From JAKAIY01 sp963809385 (GTDB lineage Bacteria; Chloroflexota; Ktedonobacteria; Ktedonobacterales; JADMIN01): 64,000 bases of DNA. The stretch covers positions 62,001 to 126,000 of the forward strand of contig CAWEJL010000018.1 in NCBI GenBank assembly GCA_963809385.1. Direction: 5' to 3'. The translations under genes were made by a program, and so were the position numbers. The number at the start of each line of letters is the position of its first letter. The stretch's first letter is position 1. The notes under the pieces are model-generated. The model saw nothing but the letters and a program-made list of their open reading frames with translations. It had not been told where the DNA came from and ran no database searches. This document shows, piece by piece, positions 26,252 through 36,286 of the stretch.

Positions 26252-27037
26252 ATGCAAGCCCCTGTTCGCCCGAACCGCGCCCGCGCATCAGGTGGGCGTA
26301 CCCTCATTCTGCTCGGTGTGCTGCTCGCGCTAGCTGCCGGAGCAATCGTCATTTTCGTTGTGAGCCAGTACGGTGGCAGCCCCCTCGCCTCCACAGAGAT
26401 GGTGGTGGTCGCCAATCAGGATCTGCCGCCGGGCAGCGTGCTTTCCAATACACAGAGTGGCACAATCGCTGGCGTTAACTACATCTCCATCAGCGCGGCC
26501 TTCGTGGCGAAGTCCGTCAATTCTGATTTCGCTCCTCAAAATGCGTATATTTTCAAGAGTCAGAGCGATCTCAACACACTGCTGAATAATGAGGTCGTCT
26601 CCAGTTCGTTCTACGCAGGTGAGATTCTGCGGACTAACGACCCCCGCCTGACCGCCGCTGGCTCTGGCGCTCCGGGCAGCTTGACGACCAGCAATCCCGG
26701 CCAGCTGAAGAACGGTTATGTTCTGGCGCAGCTTAACCTCAGCGGCAAGCCCGCAGTCGTCCCCGGTGACACTGTGAATATCCTCGCCACCTTCTGCAAC
26801 ATCCCCAACAAGCCGGGCAAGTGCGAGACGCAGACGACCCTCAAGGGTATCTACGTCTATGCGGTTTCCGGGAATACGGTGTTCCTGGTACTCTCAAACC
26901 AGGATGCGGTGAACACGCTCTATCTGACGACGACCGCCTCCAACTACGAGTTGGTGATCCGCAAGCCAGGTGACCCGACGAACCCGACGACCACGCCGGC
27001 TGACAATGGCTCGATTTCGTCGGGCTTCAACTACTAG
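26252..27037 (+). CDS. cpaB: CpaB-like Flp pilus assembly protein
   Basis: The 261-residue protein has one N-terminal membrane helix (LILLGVLLALAAGAIVIFVV) followed by a SAF-type domain: VVVANQDLPPGSVLS, then GEILRTNDP. A beta-rich C-terminal part (VVPGDTVNILATF and LVLSNQDAVNTLYLTT) is typical of CpaB/RcpC. The SAF domain is thought to bind peptidoglycan or the outer pilus channel. In this probably monoderm-type cell wall it would guide the Flp fibre outward. It sits about 300 bases after the pilin gene and before cpaE. Confidence 0.8.
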   Translation: MQAPVRPNRARASGGRTLILLGVLLALAAGAIVIFVVSQYGGSPLASTEMVVVANQDLPPGSVLSNTQSGTIAGVNYISISAAFVAKSVNSDFAPQNAYIFKSQSDLNTLLNNEVVSSSFYAGEILRTNDPRLTAAGSGAPGSLTTSNPGQLKNGYVLAQLNLSGKPAVVPGDTVNILATFCNIPNKPGKCETQTTLKGIYVYAVSGNTVFLVLSNQDAVNTLYLTTTASNYELVIRKPGDPTNPTTTPADNGSISSGFNY

Positions 27038-27278
27038 TCCGATTGAGCGGGTCGTTACCCACCCGGCGTCTCGATGTACGCGAGGCGCCGGATTTGTTCC
27101 TAGCGACCCAGGCATGCGACGTGGAATGCGGTATACTGTCGCGGTAACGTTCCCAGCGTGTGGGGTGAGCGGTCCGCTGCCCTCGATGGGCCGGCGGGCC
27201 GCTCACCCGTCTGCTACGCGCAGGGCGAGCCAGATCTCCAGTTTTACCAGATATGTCGTTACGGGATGGTGGTGAAGC

Positions 27279-28517
27279 ATGGGCCTACAGCCGGAGGGAA
27301 CCAGGGGCGAGTTGTTTCGCCTGATGGTTGTCGACGACATACCAGATACCGCTGCGAACGTGCAGAAGTTGCTCCACTTCGAGCGCAAATACCGGGTTGT
27401 GGGAACCGCCGCCAGCGGGCGCGAGGCGCTGCAAAAGGCGGATCAGCTGCGCCCGGACATCATCCTGATGGACATCAACCTCCGTGACATGGACGGCCTC
27501 CAGGTGGCTGAGGCGATTATGCGCCAGTGGCCAACCTGCATTGTGATGATGTCCGTCCAGAGCGAGCCGGAATATTTCTCGCAAGCGATGGCGATTGGCG
27601 CGCGCGGCTATCTCGTGAAGCCGTTCACGAGCGAGCGGCTCGTCCGCACGCTCGACCTGGCGATTGACAATTTTCATCCCACGCCCGTTGTTCCTGGCGG
27701 AGCGACCAGAGGCGGCAATGGGCTGCGCAAGATTGTCGCCGTCTACAGCCCGAAGGGTGGCGCTGGTACGAGCGTGCTGGCCGCCAACCTGGCTATCGCC
27801 ATCCAGCAGGCCACCCAGAAGTCAGTGGTTTTGGTGGACGCTAACCTGCAGAACGGTGACGCGCATGTGCTGCTCAACATCAATACCAACTCCAGCATAG
27901 ATGACCTGCGCGAGGCGGGCGCGCTCGATCAGGAGATCATCAATTCAACAGTTGTCCGGCATGCGGAGTCCGAGATTGGCCTGTTGCGCGCGCCGCTCGC
28001 GCCTGAATCGGCGGAGCTGTTTACCTCTGACGCGATGCGCGCGATCCTCGTCGAGCTGCGCGACCACTTCGACTATGTGGTGGTGGATACTGGGAGCTCC
28101 TTTTCCGAGGCGACGCTGACCGTGCTGGAGGACGCCGACATCATCATCGGCATTACGACGCTGGAAGTCACGGCTATTCACCGGGTCAGCCAGTTCTTCC
28201 AGATCGCCGAGCGGGTTGGTATTGAGCATTCCAAGATCCGGCTGATCTGCAACCGCGTCGAGCAGTATTACGGCATCCGTCCGAACCAGGTCGAGTCGCA
28301 GCTGCGCCGCCGTTTCTTGGCGCAGATTCCAGAGGATGAGAAGCTCGTCATCGCCTCGACAAATCGCGGCGTGCCGTTTATCGTCTCACAGCGCGGCGCG
28401 CCGATCTCACGCTCGATCACCGAGCTGGCCAAGCGCATTCATGAGGTACTGGCGGCGCCGAGCGGTGGGGATGGGGTAAAGCGCGGAGGCTGGAGCTTCC
28501 TCAACAAGCCCGACTAA
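27279..28517 (+). CDS. cpaE: CpaE-like receiver/ATPase fusion
   Basis: The 412-residue protein has two domains. Residues about 10-130 are a receiver domain with VVDDIPD, the phosphoacceptor aspartate in IILMDINLRDMDG and YLVKPFTSERL. Residues about 145-390 are a MinD/ParA-type ATPase with the deviant Walker A SPKGGAGTSVLAANLA, a VVLVDANLQ strand and YVVVDTGSS. CpaE-type proteins position the Tad pilus machinery. Unlike Caulobacter CpaE, the receiver here keeps the acidic residues and the lysine, so it may really be phosphorylated. It is the last gene of the plus-strand pilus set. Confidence 0.88.
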   Translation: MGLQPEGTRGELFRLMVVDDIPDTAANVQKLLHFERKYRVVGTAASGREALQKADQLRPDIILMDINLRDMDGLQVAEAIMRQWPTCIVMMSVQSEPEYFSQAMAIGARGYLVKPFTSERLVRTLDLAIDNFHPTPVVPGGATRGGNGLRKIVAVYSPKGGAGTSVLAANLAIAIQQATQKSVVLVDANLQNGDAHVLLNINTNSSIDDLREAGALDQEIINSTVVRHAESEIGLLRAPLAPESAELFTSDAMRAILVELRDHFDYVVVDTGSSFSEATLTVLEDADIIIGITTLEVTAIHRVSQFFQIAERVGIEHSKIRLICNRVEQYYGIRPNQVESQLRRRFLAQIPEDEKLVIASTNRGVPFIVSQRGAPISRSITELAKRIHEVLAAPSGGDGVKRGGWSFLNKPD

Positions 28518-28534
28518 GACGCATGAGCGCGCAT

Positions 28535-28578
28535 GACAGACACCCCTCCCCCGCCGTGGCGGGGGAGGGGTGTCTGTC
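28535..28578. terminator. Bidirectional terminator, cpaE/sdhB
   Basis: A perfect 21-bp stem (arms 28535-28555 and 28558-28578) lies between the convergent cpaE and sdhB genes. It can terminate both transcripts. Confidence 0.75.
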
Positions 28579-28596
28579 GTTCGGGGAAGGTTCGCG

Positions 28597-29316
<720 letters not shown>

Positions 29317-29328
29317 AGCGATGTACTC

Positions 29329-31065
29329 CTAATACTTGCGCTCTTTTGGCTGGAACTCCGTGATGACGACGGGCTTGTAGCGCAGCTCTGGCTCGCCCGG
29401 CTGGTCAGTCTGGTACGCCAGCGTGTGACTCAGGAAGTTCACGTCGTCGCGCTTCTCATAATCGGGACGGTAGTGCGCGCCACGGCTCTCTTTGCGCGCC
29501 AGCGCCCCGGCGATCGTCGCTTCGGAGCAGTCGAGCAGGTTGCCCAGCTCGATGACCTCCATCAGCTCCGTGTTGAACGTACGTGAGCGGTCCGTCAGCC
29601 GCACGCGGCTGTAGCGGTCCTTGAGCGACGCGATCGCCTGCCGCGCCTCGGTCAGATGCTGCTCGTCGCGCACGACACCGACCTTGTCCATCATCACATC
29701 GCGCATCTCCTGGCGGATGGCGTCCTGTCCCTCGCCATCGGTCCGGCCCAGCAGCGTCTCGACCTGCTCGCGGGCGCGCTCCTCCGCGTCGGGCGGCAGC
29801 GGGGCGAAGTCGGACTCAGGCAGCCACTTGGAGGCGATGTGCTTGCCGGCGCGGCGCCCGAAGACGATCAGGTCCACCAGTGAGTTGGTGCCGAGGCGGT
29901 TGGCGCCATGCACTGAGACGCAGGCGACCTCGCCAGCGGCGTAGAGGCCTGGTATCACGGTGTTCTTCTCGTCTATCACCACGCGGCCTTCGATGTCGGT
30001 GGGGATGCCACCCATCGCATAGTGCGCCGTCGGCTGGATCGGCACCGGCTCGTAGTACGGCTCGACGCTGAGGTAGTTGCGGGCGAAGTCGGTGATGTCG
30101 GGCAGCTTCTCGTCAATCTTCTCTTTGCCCAGGTGGGTGACCGAGAGATAGACGAAGTCTTTGCCGTCAATGCCGCGCCCCTCGGCGATTTCCTGGTAGA
30201 TGAAGCGCGAAACCATGTCGCGCGGGGCCAGCTCTTGCAGCGTCGGCGCGTAGCGCATGCAGAAGCGCTCACCGTCTTTGTTCAGCAGATAGGCGCCCTC
30301 GCCGCGCGCCGCTTCGGAGAGCAGGATGCCGACCTTGTAGAGGCCGGTGGGATGGAACTGGTACATCTCCATGTCTTCCAGCGGGATGCCCCGCCGGTAG
30401 GCGACCGCCATGCCGTCGCCGGTGCAGGAGAGCGCGTTGCTGGTGACGCGCCACGCGCGACCGTAGCCGCCAGTCGCCAGGACGATAGTCTTGGCGTGGA
30501 AGACGTGCAGCTCGCCATCGCGCAGGTTGATCGCGACGATGCCCGCCGCCTGCCCGTCGCTCATCAGCAGGTCGAGCATCATGTACTCGTTGAAGAACCG
30601 CACCTGATTCTTCACCGACTGCTGGAACATCGTCTGGAGGATCATGTGACCGGTGCGGTCGGCGGCATAGCAGGAGCGGCGCACCGGCCCCTCGCCGAAG
30701 TTGCGGGTGTGGCCGCCGAAGCGGCGCTGGTCAATCTTGCCGTCGTCGGTGCGGTTGAAGGGCAAGCCCCAGTGCTCCAGGTCGTAGACCGCCTCGATGG
30801 CCTCTTGCGTCAGCACTGCGGCGGCGTCCTGGTCCACCAGGTAATCGCCGCCCTTGACCGTGTCGAACATGTGCCACTGCCAGTGGTCTTCTTCCTGGTT
30901 GCCCAGCGCCGCGGCGACGCCACCCTGCGCCGCGCCAGTGTGTGAGCGCGTGGGGTAGAGCTTGCTGACGACGGCGATGCTGGAGTTATGCGCTAGCTGC
31001 ATCGCTGACATCAGGCCGGCGCCGCCCGCGCCGACGATGACGACATCGAACTTGTGGTAATTCAT
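29329..31065 (-). CDS. sdhA: Succinate dehydrogenase flavoprotein subunit
   Basis: The 578-residue subunit starts with the FAD-binding strand DVVIVGAGGAGLMSAMQLA and SRSHT-type flavin-attachment region (YPTRSHTGAAQGGVAAALGN), where the histidine carries covalent FAD. It has the active-site HPTGLY and the C-terminal RKESRGAHYRPDYEKRDD, with substrate-contacting His and Arg. It oxidises succinate to fumarate at the inner membrane face. It is preceded by sdhC and sdhD and followed by sdhB, all on the minus strand. Confidence 0.95.
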   Translation of the reverse strand: MNYHKFDVVIVGAGGAGLMSAMQLAHNSSIAVVSKLYPTRSHTGAAQGGVAAALGNQEEDHWQWHMFDTVKGGDYLVDQDAAAVLTQEAIEAVYDLEHWGLPFNRTDDGKIDQRRFGGHTRNFGEGPVRRSCYAADRTGHMILQTMFQQSVKNQVRFFNEYMMLDLLMSDGQAAGIVAINLRDGELHVFHAKTIVLATGGYGRAWRVTSNALSCTGDGMAVAYRRGIPLEDMEMYQFHPTGLYKVGILLSEAARGEGAYLLNKDGERFCMRYAPTLQELAPRDMVSRFIYQEIAEGRGIDGKDFVYLSVTHLGKEKIDEKLPDITDFARNYLSVEPYYEPVPIQPTAHYAMGGIPTDIEGRVVIDEKNTVIPGLYAAGEVACVSVHGANRLGTNSLVDLIVFGRRAGKHIASKWLPESDFAPLPPDAEERAREQVETLLGRTDGEGQDAIRQEMRDVMMDKVGVVRDEQHLTEARQAIASLKDRYSRVRLTDRSRTFNTELMEVIELGNLLDCSEATIAGALARKESRGAHYRPDYEKRDDVNFLSHTLAYQTDQPGEPELRYKPVVITEFQPKERKY

Positions 31066-31147
31066 AGCTGTGTTGCTTTCTTCCCAGCGGCGCGCTCGCT
31101 TGTCGCATCATCGCGCGCGATGCGCCCCACCTGGCGCCTGCGCGCCT

Positions 31148-31598
31148 CTAGCGACCGAACATGCCGAGGATCGTTTGCGCCAGTGTATGGTTGGGCTGGA
31201 ACGTGATGATCGTCATTGAGCCCGTCAGCCAGAAGGCGATGGCGATGAAGAACAGCGCCGACTGTACTGCCAGCCGCCAGCCGCGCGAGCTAATGTAATC
31301 TTCGCACACGATGCGCAGTCCGTTCAGCCCGTGGAACAGCGCCAGGGTGAGCAGCAGCAGGTCGTAGGCCCGCCAGAACGGGTTCTGGTAGCGCTGTCGC
31401 GACGAAGTCGTAGACCGTCTGCGAGACGTCGTTGGAGACGTGCATGATGAAGAGGTGGATGAGAGCCAGGAAGACCAGGCCTACCCCGCTGACGCGGAAG
31501 AAATACCAGGAGAAGGTTTCCCAGCCGCCAGCGCCGCTCGCTGGCTTTTTATATGCCCCGTATTTGGTGAGCGGGCGCTCAGGTGTTCTCGTCGCCAT
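31148..31598 (-). pseudogene. sdhD: Succinate dehydrogenase membrane anchor, frameshifted
   Basis: The frame from 31598 (MATRTPERPLTKYG) gives the first helix, SWYFFRVSGVGLVFLALIHL, with a conserved heme-region histidine. Near 31392 a one-base insertion moves the rest into another frame. That frame reads NPFWRAYDLLLLTLALFHG, then NGLRIVCEDY with a further helix, and ends LGMFGR at 31148. Joined, the protein would be about 149 residues with three helices. Because the gene is part of the sdhCDAB operon and complex II is important for aerobic growth, a sequencing or assembly error is the likeliest explanation. Confidence 0.8.
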
Positions 31599-31688
31599 AG
31601 CAACAGTTCCGCTTTCTCTCTCAGCGCCACCGGGCTTGCGCGCGCGTGGCGTATGGCATACCTGTCGTGATCTGGTTGGAAGCGCGGG

Positions 31689-32078
31689 TTACATCATCGC
31701 CGGCGCCGCGCAATTGCCCTGCGGGCAGATGCCGAACATCGGGGCCAGGACGTAGTAGCCCATCGCCACCGTACTAATGATGGTGAGCGCCAGCACGATG
31801 GTGAACATCTGCTGCTGGAACTTGTAGCCCGCCGGCCAGAAGTCAATCAGGATGATGCGGATGCCGTTGAAGGAGTGAAAGACGAGGGAGCCGATCAGCG
31901 CGACCGAGACGACACGGATCACCGGCGTGCTGAAGACCGCGACCGCGTCGTTATAGACGGTCGGCCCGAAGCCGAGCAGGGTGATGTCTACGATATGGAC
32001 GAGCAGAAACAGTAAGACCCCAAGGCCGGTGATGCGGTGCAGCAGCCATGACCACTGGCCCGATTGACCTCTGTACAT
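31689..32078 (-). CDS. sdhC: Succinate dehydrogenase cytochrome b subunit
   Basis: The 129-residue protein starts at the ATG at 32078, which has AGGAGG upstream; the longer frame does not. It contains SWLLHRITGLGVLLFLLVHI, with Ser/Arg quinone-site residues, and FHSFNGIRIILIDF with the heme histidine. Three membrane helices are visible. It anchors complex II and binds heme b and quinone together with SdhD. It is the first gene of sdhCDAB. Confidence 0.88.
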   Translation of the reverse strand: MYRGQSGQWSWLLHRITGLGVLLFLLVHIVDITLLGFGPTVYNDAVAVFSTPVIRVVSVALIGSLVFHSFNGIRIILIDFWPAGYKFQQQMFTIVLALTIISTVAMGYYVLAPMFGICPQGNCAAPAMM

Positions 32079-32460
32079 GCGCGTTCCTCCTGTGGGAGAA
32101 CTGGACGGGGAGAACGGGAACGACACGCGGGTATCGCGCATGCCAGCCGGTAGCTGATGAGCGGCCGGTGTGCTGGATGCGACGGCCTGGGATGGCTCGT
32201 GCGTGCGGATCGCTCCGCATGAGCGCGGGGGAGTGGCGCCAGGCGCCAACGCCTCGTTGCTGATCGCGGCCACCAGACGTCGCTGTCACAGGCGCGATTG
32301 CTACCCCGCGCGCCGCGTCTATTGTCGCGTGTCGCGGCCCAAGCGGCCCTGGGCTGGCGCGTGGGGGCATACATACCGCAATTATACGCCGTACCGCCTG
32401 TTTCGCGCAGGTGACTTTGGCCGTCCGCTGGAGCGCGCCGGAATGTGACCAAAAGGTGAC
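32079..32460 (-). promoter_or_regulatory. sdhCDAB leader and candidate promoter
   Basis: The gap upstream of sdhC holds a perfect minus-strand TATAAT at 32386-32381, about 300 bases from the ATG, implying a long leader. The -35 region is poor (TGCGCG). No riboswitch or gene was recognised in the leader. Confidence 0.4.
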
Positions 32461-32500
32461 GCGGAAGGGCCGCTCCCCACCTGGGGAGCGGCCCTTCCGC
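32461..32500. terminator. Terminator hairpin after the L,D-transpeptidase gene
   Basis: A perfect 18-bp stem (32461-32478 and 32483-32500) with a four-base loop lies 18 bases beyond the minus-strand L,D-transpeptidase stop. Confidence 0.7.
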
Positions 32501-32517
32501 ACTGTTCGCGTGTGTGG

Positions 32518-34407
32518 CTAATAGACGATGATCGGCGTGCCAACCTGGGCGAAGTTGAACATGTAGGCGGCGTCGCCATTGTAGTAATTGAAGTTGATGC
32601 ACCCGTGCGAGCCGCCGTTGAACGCGGCGGGGTCGTAGTGCGGCAGGTTGGAATACTTGCCGAACCAGTTGCGCCACCAGGCGTCGTGCAGCGCGTAGCC
32701 GTAATACGAGTAGTCCATCGCGAAGTGGATCGGCGTCGGGAGGTAGTAGTTCGGCGAGCCGGGCGGATCGGGTGACTTGAAGACGGTGTTCGTCAGTTTG
32801 TCGAGCGCGCAGTGCAGGCCCGGCACCGAGGGCAGGTCGGGCGCGCCGGTCGTGACCTGGAGCGCCTTGACGAATTTGCCGTTGTCATAGAGCCGCGCCG
32901 CCTGCTCGCGTAGCGAGACGACGATCACGCGCGTGGAGGCGATGCCGTAGTGGTTGATCAGCTGCATGTCGGTGGCGTGCGGCTTATTCCACGGGGTGTT
33001 GTCCTTGAGGTTCGTCAGCATCGCCTGGATGTTGGCGGTGAACATCAGAATCTCGTTGTCTACGAGCTGGTAATCGTTCGCCGTTTGGGCGCTGGCGAGG
33101 CGCTGAGTGGCGTCGCCTACGCCGGTGTTGGGGTCAATGTATTCGTAGGCGTTGGGGTAGCCGATGCCGTTCGCCGGGTCAACCGTCTTCGAGGCTTGCC
33201 CCTGGGCGATGAGCTTGTTGAGCGTGGCCATGTCGGAGATGGTCTTGGCCTTGATGAGCGGCAGCGCGATATCGGCGCTCTGCTTGCGCAGGGTGGTGAC
33301 GAAGGCGGTGTAGTTCGCCAGCGTGGGAGTCGCCGCGACGGTCTGCGCCTGCTGCTGGTCTTGCGTGTAGAGCTGCTCGAAGGATGTCGTGTCCTGTTTT
33401 TCCTGCTGCATCAGGGTGATGTTGGCCTGGTACTGCTGGAGCAGGTTGGATGCGACGCTGGGCAGCAGCGTCGTCTCGTTCGCCAGCGTCTGCTGTGTCT
33501 GCTCGGTCAGCAGGCGGTTGAGCGAGGCGAAGTCGGCGGAGGTGGTGGCGGCGCGGAAGAGTGTCAGATCCGACGCGGGCCACTTTGACTCGGCGGTGAC
33601 GACCTGGTTTGTGACAGGTGTTGTTACCTGGACACTTGGATCATCGAGCCAGAAGGTGTCGGTGAGTCCCTGCGCGCACTGGAGGTCGCTGGTCTGCGGC
33701 CCGGTCGCGCCGTTGAGCAGCAGCGACTCGTTCTGGATGAGCTTGGTAAAGTCCTGGAGGCGTTGATAGGTTGGCTGGAAGGAGTTGACCGCCGCGAGCT
33801 GGTCCAGCGTGAAGGTGTCTACCGCGAAGTATTGGGGGGTGGTCCCCGCGGCGGCGAGCTGCGTCTGCGCTTGCTGTAGCCGCTGCTGGAAGCCCGACGC
33901 TTCGACGAAGTTGGCCTTGACGAGCGTCGTAACGCCGGCGCTAAGCGAAGTGAGGTCGGTTTGGGTCATGACGCGCGCCTGGGCCGGGGCGGTCTGGATG
34001 AGCGCGTTGACCTGCTGGGTCAGCTTGACGAGCTGGGCGTCAGCCTGCTGATAGCCGCCGTACGAGGCGCCCATCCCGGCAAGCGCCCGCTGCTCGGCGT
34101 CCATGATTGGCTGGAGGCGCGAGGGCGGGACGTTGTACTGCGAGCGCGCCACCGTCAGCGCGTGATCGAGCGCCGCCTTGTCGCGCTGCTGGGTGGCATG
34201 CGCGCTATTGGTGGCGAAGATGGAGACGGCGCCACCCAGAAGGCCGAGCACGATAATACCAATGATTACGCCGGAGACGGGCGTGATCCACCGCCGCCAG
34301 CCAGCGGGGCGCTGTTCTGGCGAGCCAAAACCTGGCGCGATCCATCGGCGCCAGAGGGGGCGCGGTTGTTCTGGCGCGCCGGCGTTCCCTGCTTCGAGGT
34401 TGTTCAT
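32518..34407 (-). CDS. L,D-transpeptidase (YkuD) with large extracytoplasmic region
   Basis: The 629-residue protein has a cytoplasmic head of about 45 residues and one membrane helix (VIIGIIVLGLLGGAVSIFAT). A 350-residue extracytoplasmic helical region rich in Gln, Thr and Ala follows. The C-terminal YkuD domain has the catalytic stretch HFAMDYSYYGYALHDAWW and SHGCINF with the nucleophilic cysteine. It would form 3-3 peptidoglycan cross-links or attach proteins outside the membrane. The long Gln-rich helical part probably spans the wall or acts as a spacer. It is monocistronic, with a terminator close behind. Confidence 0.87.
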   Translation of the reverse strand: MNNLEAGNAGAPEQPRPLWRRWIAPGFGSPEQRPAGWRRWITPVSGVIIGIIVLGLLGGAVSIFATNSAHATQQRDKAALDHALTVARSQYNVPPSRLQPIMDAEQRALAGMGASYGGYQQADAQLVKLTQQVNALIQTAPAQARVMTQTDLTSLSAGVTTLVKANFVEASGFQQRLQQAQTQLAAAGTTPQYFAVDTFTLDQLAAVNSFQPTYQRLQDFTKLIQNESLLLNGATGPQTSDLQCAQGLTDTFWLDDPSVQVTTPVTNQVVTAESKWPASDLTLFRAATTSADFASLNRLLTEQTQQTLANETTLLPSVASNLLQQYQANITLMQQEKQDTTSFEQLYTQDQQQAQTVAATPTLANYTAFVTTLRKQSADIALPLIKAKTISDMATLNKLIAQGQASKTVDPANGIGYPNAYEYIDPNTGVGDATQRLASAQTANDYQLVDNEILMFTANIQAMLTNLKDNTPWNKPHATDMQLINHYGIASTRVIVVSLREQAARLYDNGKFVKALQVTTGAPDLPSVPGLHCALDKLTNTVFKSPDPPGSPNYYLPTPIHFAMDYSYYGYALHDAWWRNWFGKYSNLPHYDPAAFNGGSHGCINFNYYNGDAAYMFNFAQVGTPIIVY

Positions 34408-34740
34408 CCGCTAAAATCCTCGCCTACGCTGTTTCAGACTGTCGCGTGAGCGTTCCGTGCGCCTGGGCGCATTGGGGGGTGATCGCTGTCGAGTCCGCTC
34501 ATGAATTATGACGGTCAGTGGCGCCCGAGTGTTTCCTGGCTATGCCAAAACGCGCAATCACCGCATGAGCATCCACCGTACCAACACCGCCGCGCTCCTC
34601 ATGAGCGTACGCGCGCTGGGAATGCCGCCAGTTCCCGCTGCTCGGCGCCATTCAAACAGTATCACGCGCGGATGCGGCGCCCTATTATAGATAGTACCGC
34701 ACGCGGCGGTTACACCGTGAGGCGCCGCTATGGCGTGTGT
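34408..34740 (-). other. Intergenic region between L,D-transpeptidase and hsdM
   Basis: A 333-base gap. A minus-strand TATAAT at 34689-34684 may serve the L,D-transpeptidase gene, and an imperfect GCGGCG/CGCCGC hairpin near 34700-34729 could end hsdM transcription. No gene was found. Confidence 0.35.
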
Positions 34741-36234
34741 TTACAGGCCGTCGTCCGTATCCTCCTCCACCGCGCCACCCAGGTCGCCGGCGATGGCGGC
34801 GAACTGGACCAGCGCGGCCTGGAGGTCTTCGACGATGCTCCGCGCCAGGATGTCCGGCTCAGGCAGGCCGTCCGCGTCCTCCAGGCTGGAGTCGCGCAGC
34901 CAGAAGAGGTCGAGGCTGAGCTTGTCGCGCTTGAGGAGCTCGTCATAGCTGAAGCTGTGGAAGCGCTCGGTTTCCTGGCGCTCGTGGCGCTTGGTGGGGT
35001 TGTAGCAGGCGATGAAGTCCTCCAGGTCTTCCTCGCTCAGGGGATTGGTCCGCAGGGTGAAGTTCTGGTTGGTGCGCAGGTCGTAGACCCAGAGGCGCGA
35101 GGTCTGCGCGGTGGGACTGCCGGGGCGCTTATCGAAGAAGATGACGTTGGCCTTGACGCCCTGGGCGTAGAAGATGCCGGTGGGCAGCCGCAGCAGGGTG
35201 TGGACGTCGCATTCGTGCAGCAGCTTGCGGCGGACGGTCTCGCCCGCGCCACCCTCGAAGAGGACGTTGTCGGGGACGACGACCGCCGCGCGGCCATTGA
35301 CTTCGAGCAGGGTGTGAATGTGCTGGACGAAGTTGAGCTGCTTGTTGCTGGTGCTGGCCCAGAAGTCGTCGCGGGTGACGGTGGCGTCCTCGCGCTGCTT
35401 CTGGCCAGTCTCGGTGACGTAGGTAACGCTGCTCTTGCGGCCAAACGGCGGATTGGTGAGCACCATCGTGAAGCGGTCGCCGGAGTCGGTCCGCAGGCTG
35501 TCGGCGACGGTGATGGGGATATGCTCGTCGCCGCCGATGCCGTGCAGGTAGAGGTTCATGGCGCAGAGCCGCGCCGTGCCGTCCACGATCTCCCAGCCGC
35601 GCAGCGCGTCGTAGCGCAGGCGCTCCAACTGGTCGCGGTCCAGCGAATAGTGGCCGGCGATGTAGTCATGCGCGGCGAGCAGGAAGCCGCCGGTGCCGCA
35701 GGCGGGATCGCAGATGGTGTCGCGTGGCGTCGGGCGCATGACCTGGACCATCGCCTGGATCAGCGCGCGCGGGGTGAAGTATTGCCCGGCGCCGCTCTTG
35801 GTGTCCTCGGCGTTCTTCTCCAGCAGCCCCTCGTAGGCGTCGCCCTTGACGTCGGTTCCCAGGATGGTCCATTCCGTAGTCCCGATCAGGTCTACGATCA
35901 GCCGCCGCAGCATGGCCGGGTCCTGGACCTTGTTCTGCGCCTTGCGGAAGATCAGCCCCAGCAGCCCCGGCTGCTGGCCCAGCGCCGCCAGCGTCAGGCG
36001 GTAATGCTCCTCCAGGTCGGCGCCCTGCTTGTTGGTCAGGCTCACCCAGTCGTAGCCCGCCGGGATGCGCGCGGGCTGGCTGTAGGGCGGCTTCGTGCGC
36101 TCGTCGGCCATCTTGAGGAACAGCAGATAGGTCAGCTGCTCCAGGTAGTCGCCATAGGAGAGGCCGACGTCGCGCAGCAGGTTGCAGTAGTTCCACAGCC
36201 GCTGCACGACGGCCTGCGAGGCGTTGGTGGTCAT
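34741..36234 (-). CDS. hsdM: Type I restriction-modification methyltransferase subunit
   Basis: The 497-residue protein starts at the ATG at 36234 behind GAAGGAG. The N-terminal helical domain (LWNYCNLLRDVGLSYGDYLE) is followed by the N6-adenine methyltransferase core with GQYFTPRALIQAMV, the SAM-binding DPACGTGGFLLAA and the catalytic NPPFG. It would methylate adenines in the target selected by HsdS. The frame is intact, unlike the hsdR and hsdS genes upstream. Those are separated from it by hicBA and a repeat-flanked HTH gene. Alone with a broken HsdS it is probably inactive or an orphan. Confidence 0.92.
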   Translation of the reverse strand: MTTNASQAVVQRLWNYCNLLRDVGLSYGDYLEQLTYLLFLKMADERTKPPYSQPARIPAGYDWVSLTNKQGADLEEHYRLTLAALGQQPGLLGLIFRKAQNKVQDPAMLRRLIVDLIGTTEWTILGTDVKGDAYEGLLEKNAEDTKSGAGQYFTPRALIQAMVQVMRPTPRDTICDPACGTGGFLLAAHDYIAGHYSLDRDQLERLRYDALRGWEIVDGTARLCAMNLYLHGIGGDEHIPITVADSLRTDSGDRFTMVLTNPPFGRKSSVTYVTETGQKQREDATVTRDDFWASTSNKQLNFVQHIHTLLEVNGRAAVVVPDNVLFEGGAGETVRRKLLHECDVHTLLRLPTGIFYAQGVKANVIFFDKRPGSPTAQTSRLWVYDLRTNQNFTLRTNPLSEEDLEDFIACYNPTKRHERQETERFHSFSYDELLKRDKLSLDLFWLRDSSLEDADGLPEPDILARSIVEDLQAALVQFAAIAGDLGGAVEEDTDDGL

Positions 36235-36286
36235 GGGGCGCTCCTTCTGCGCTGTCAACAAGGTCAGGCCCGCGCCATCAGTGGCG

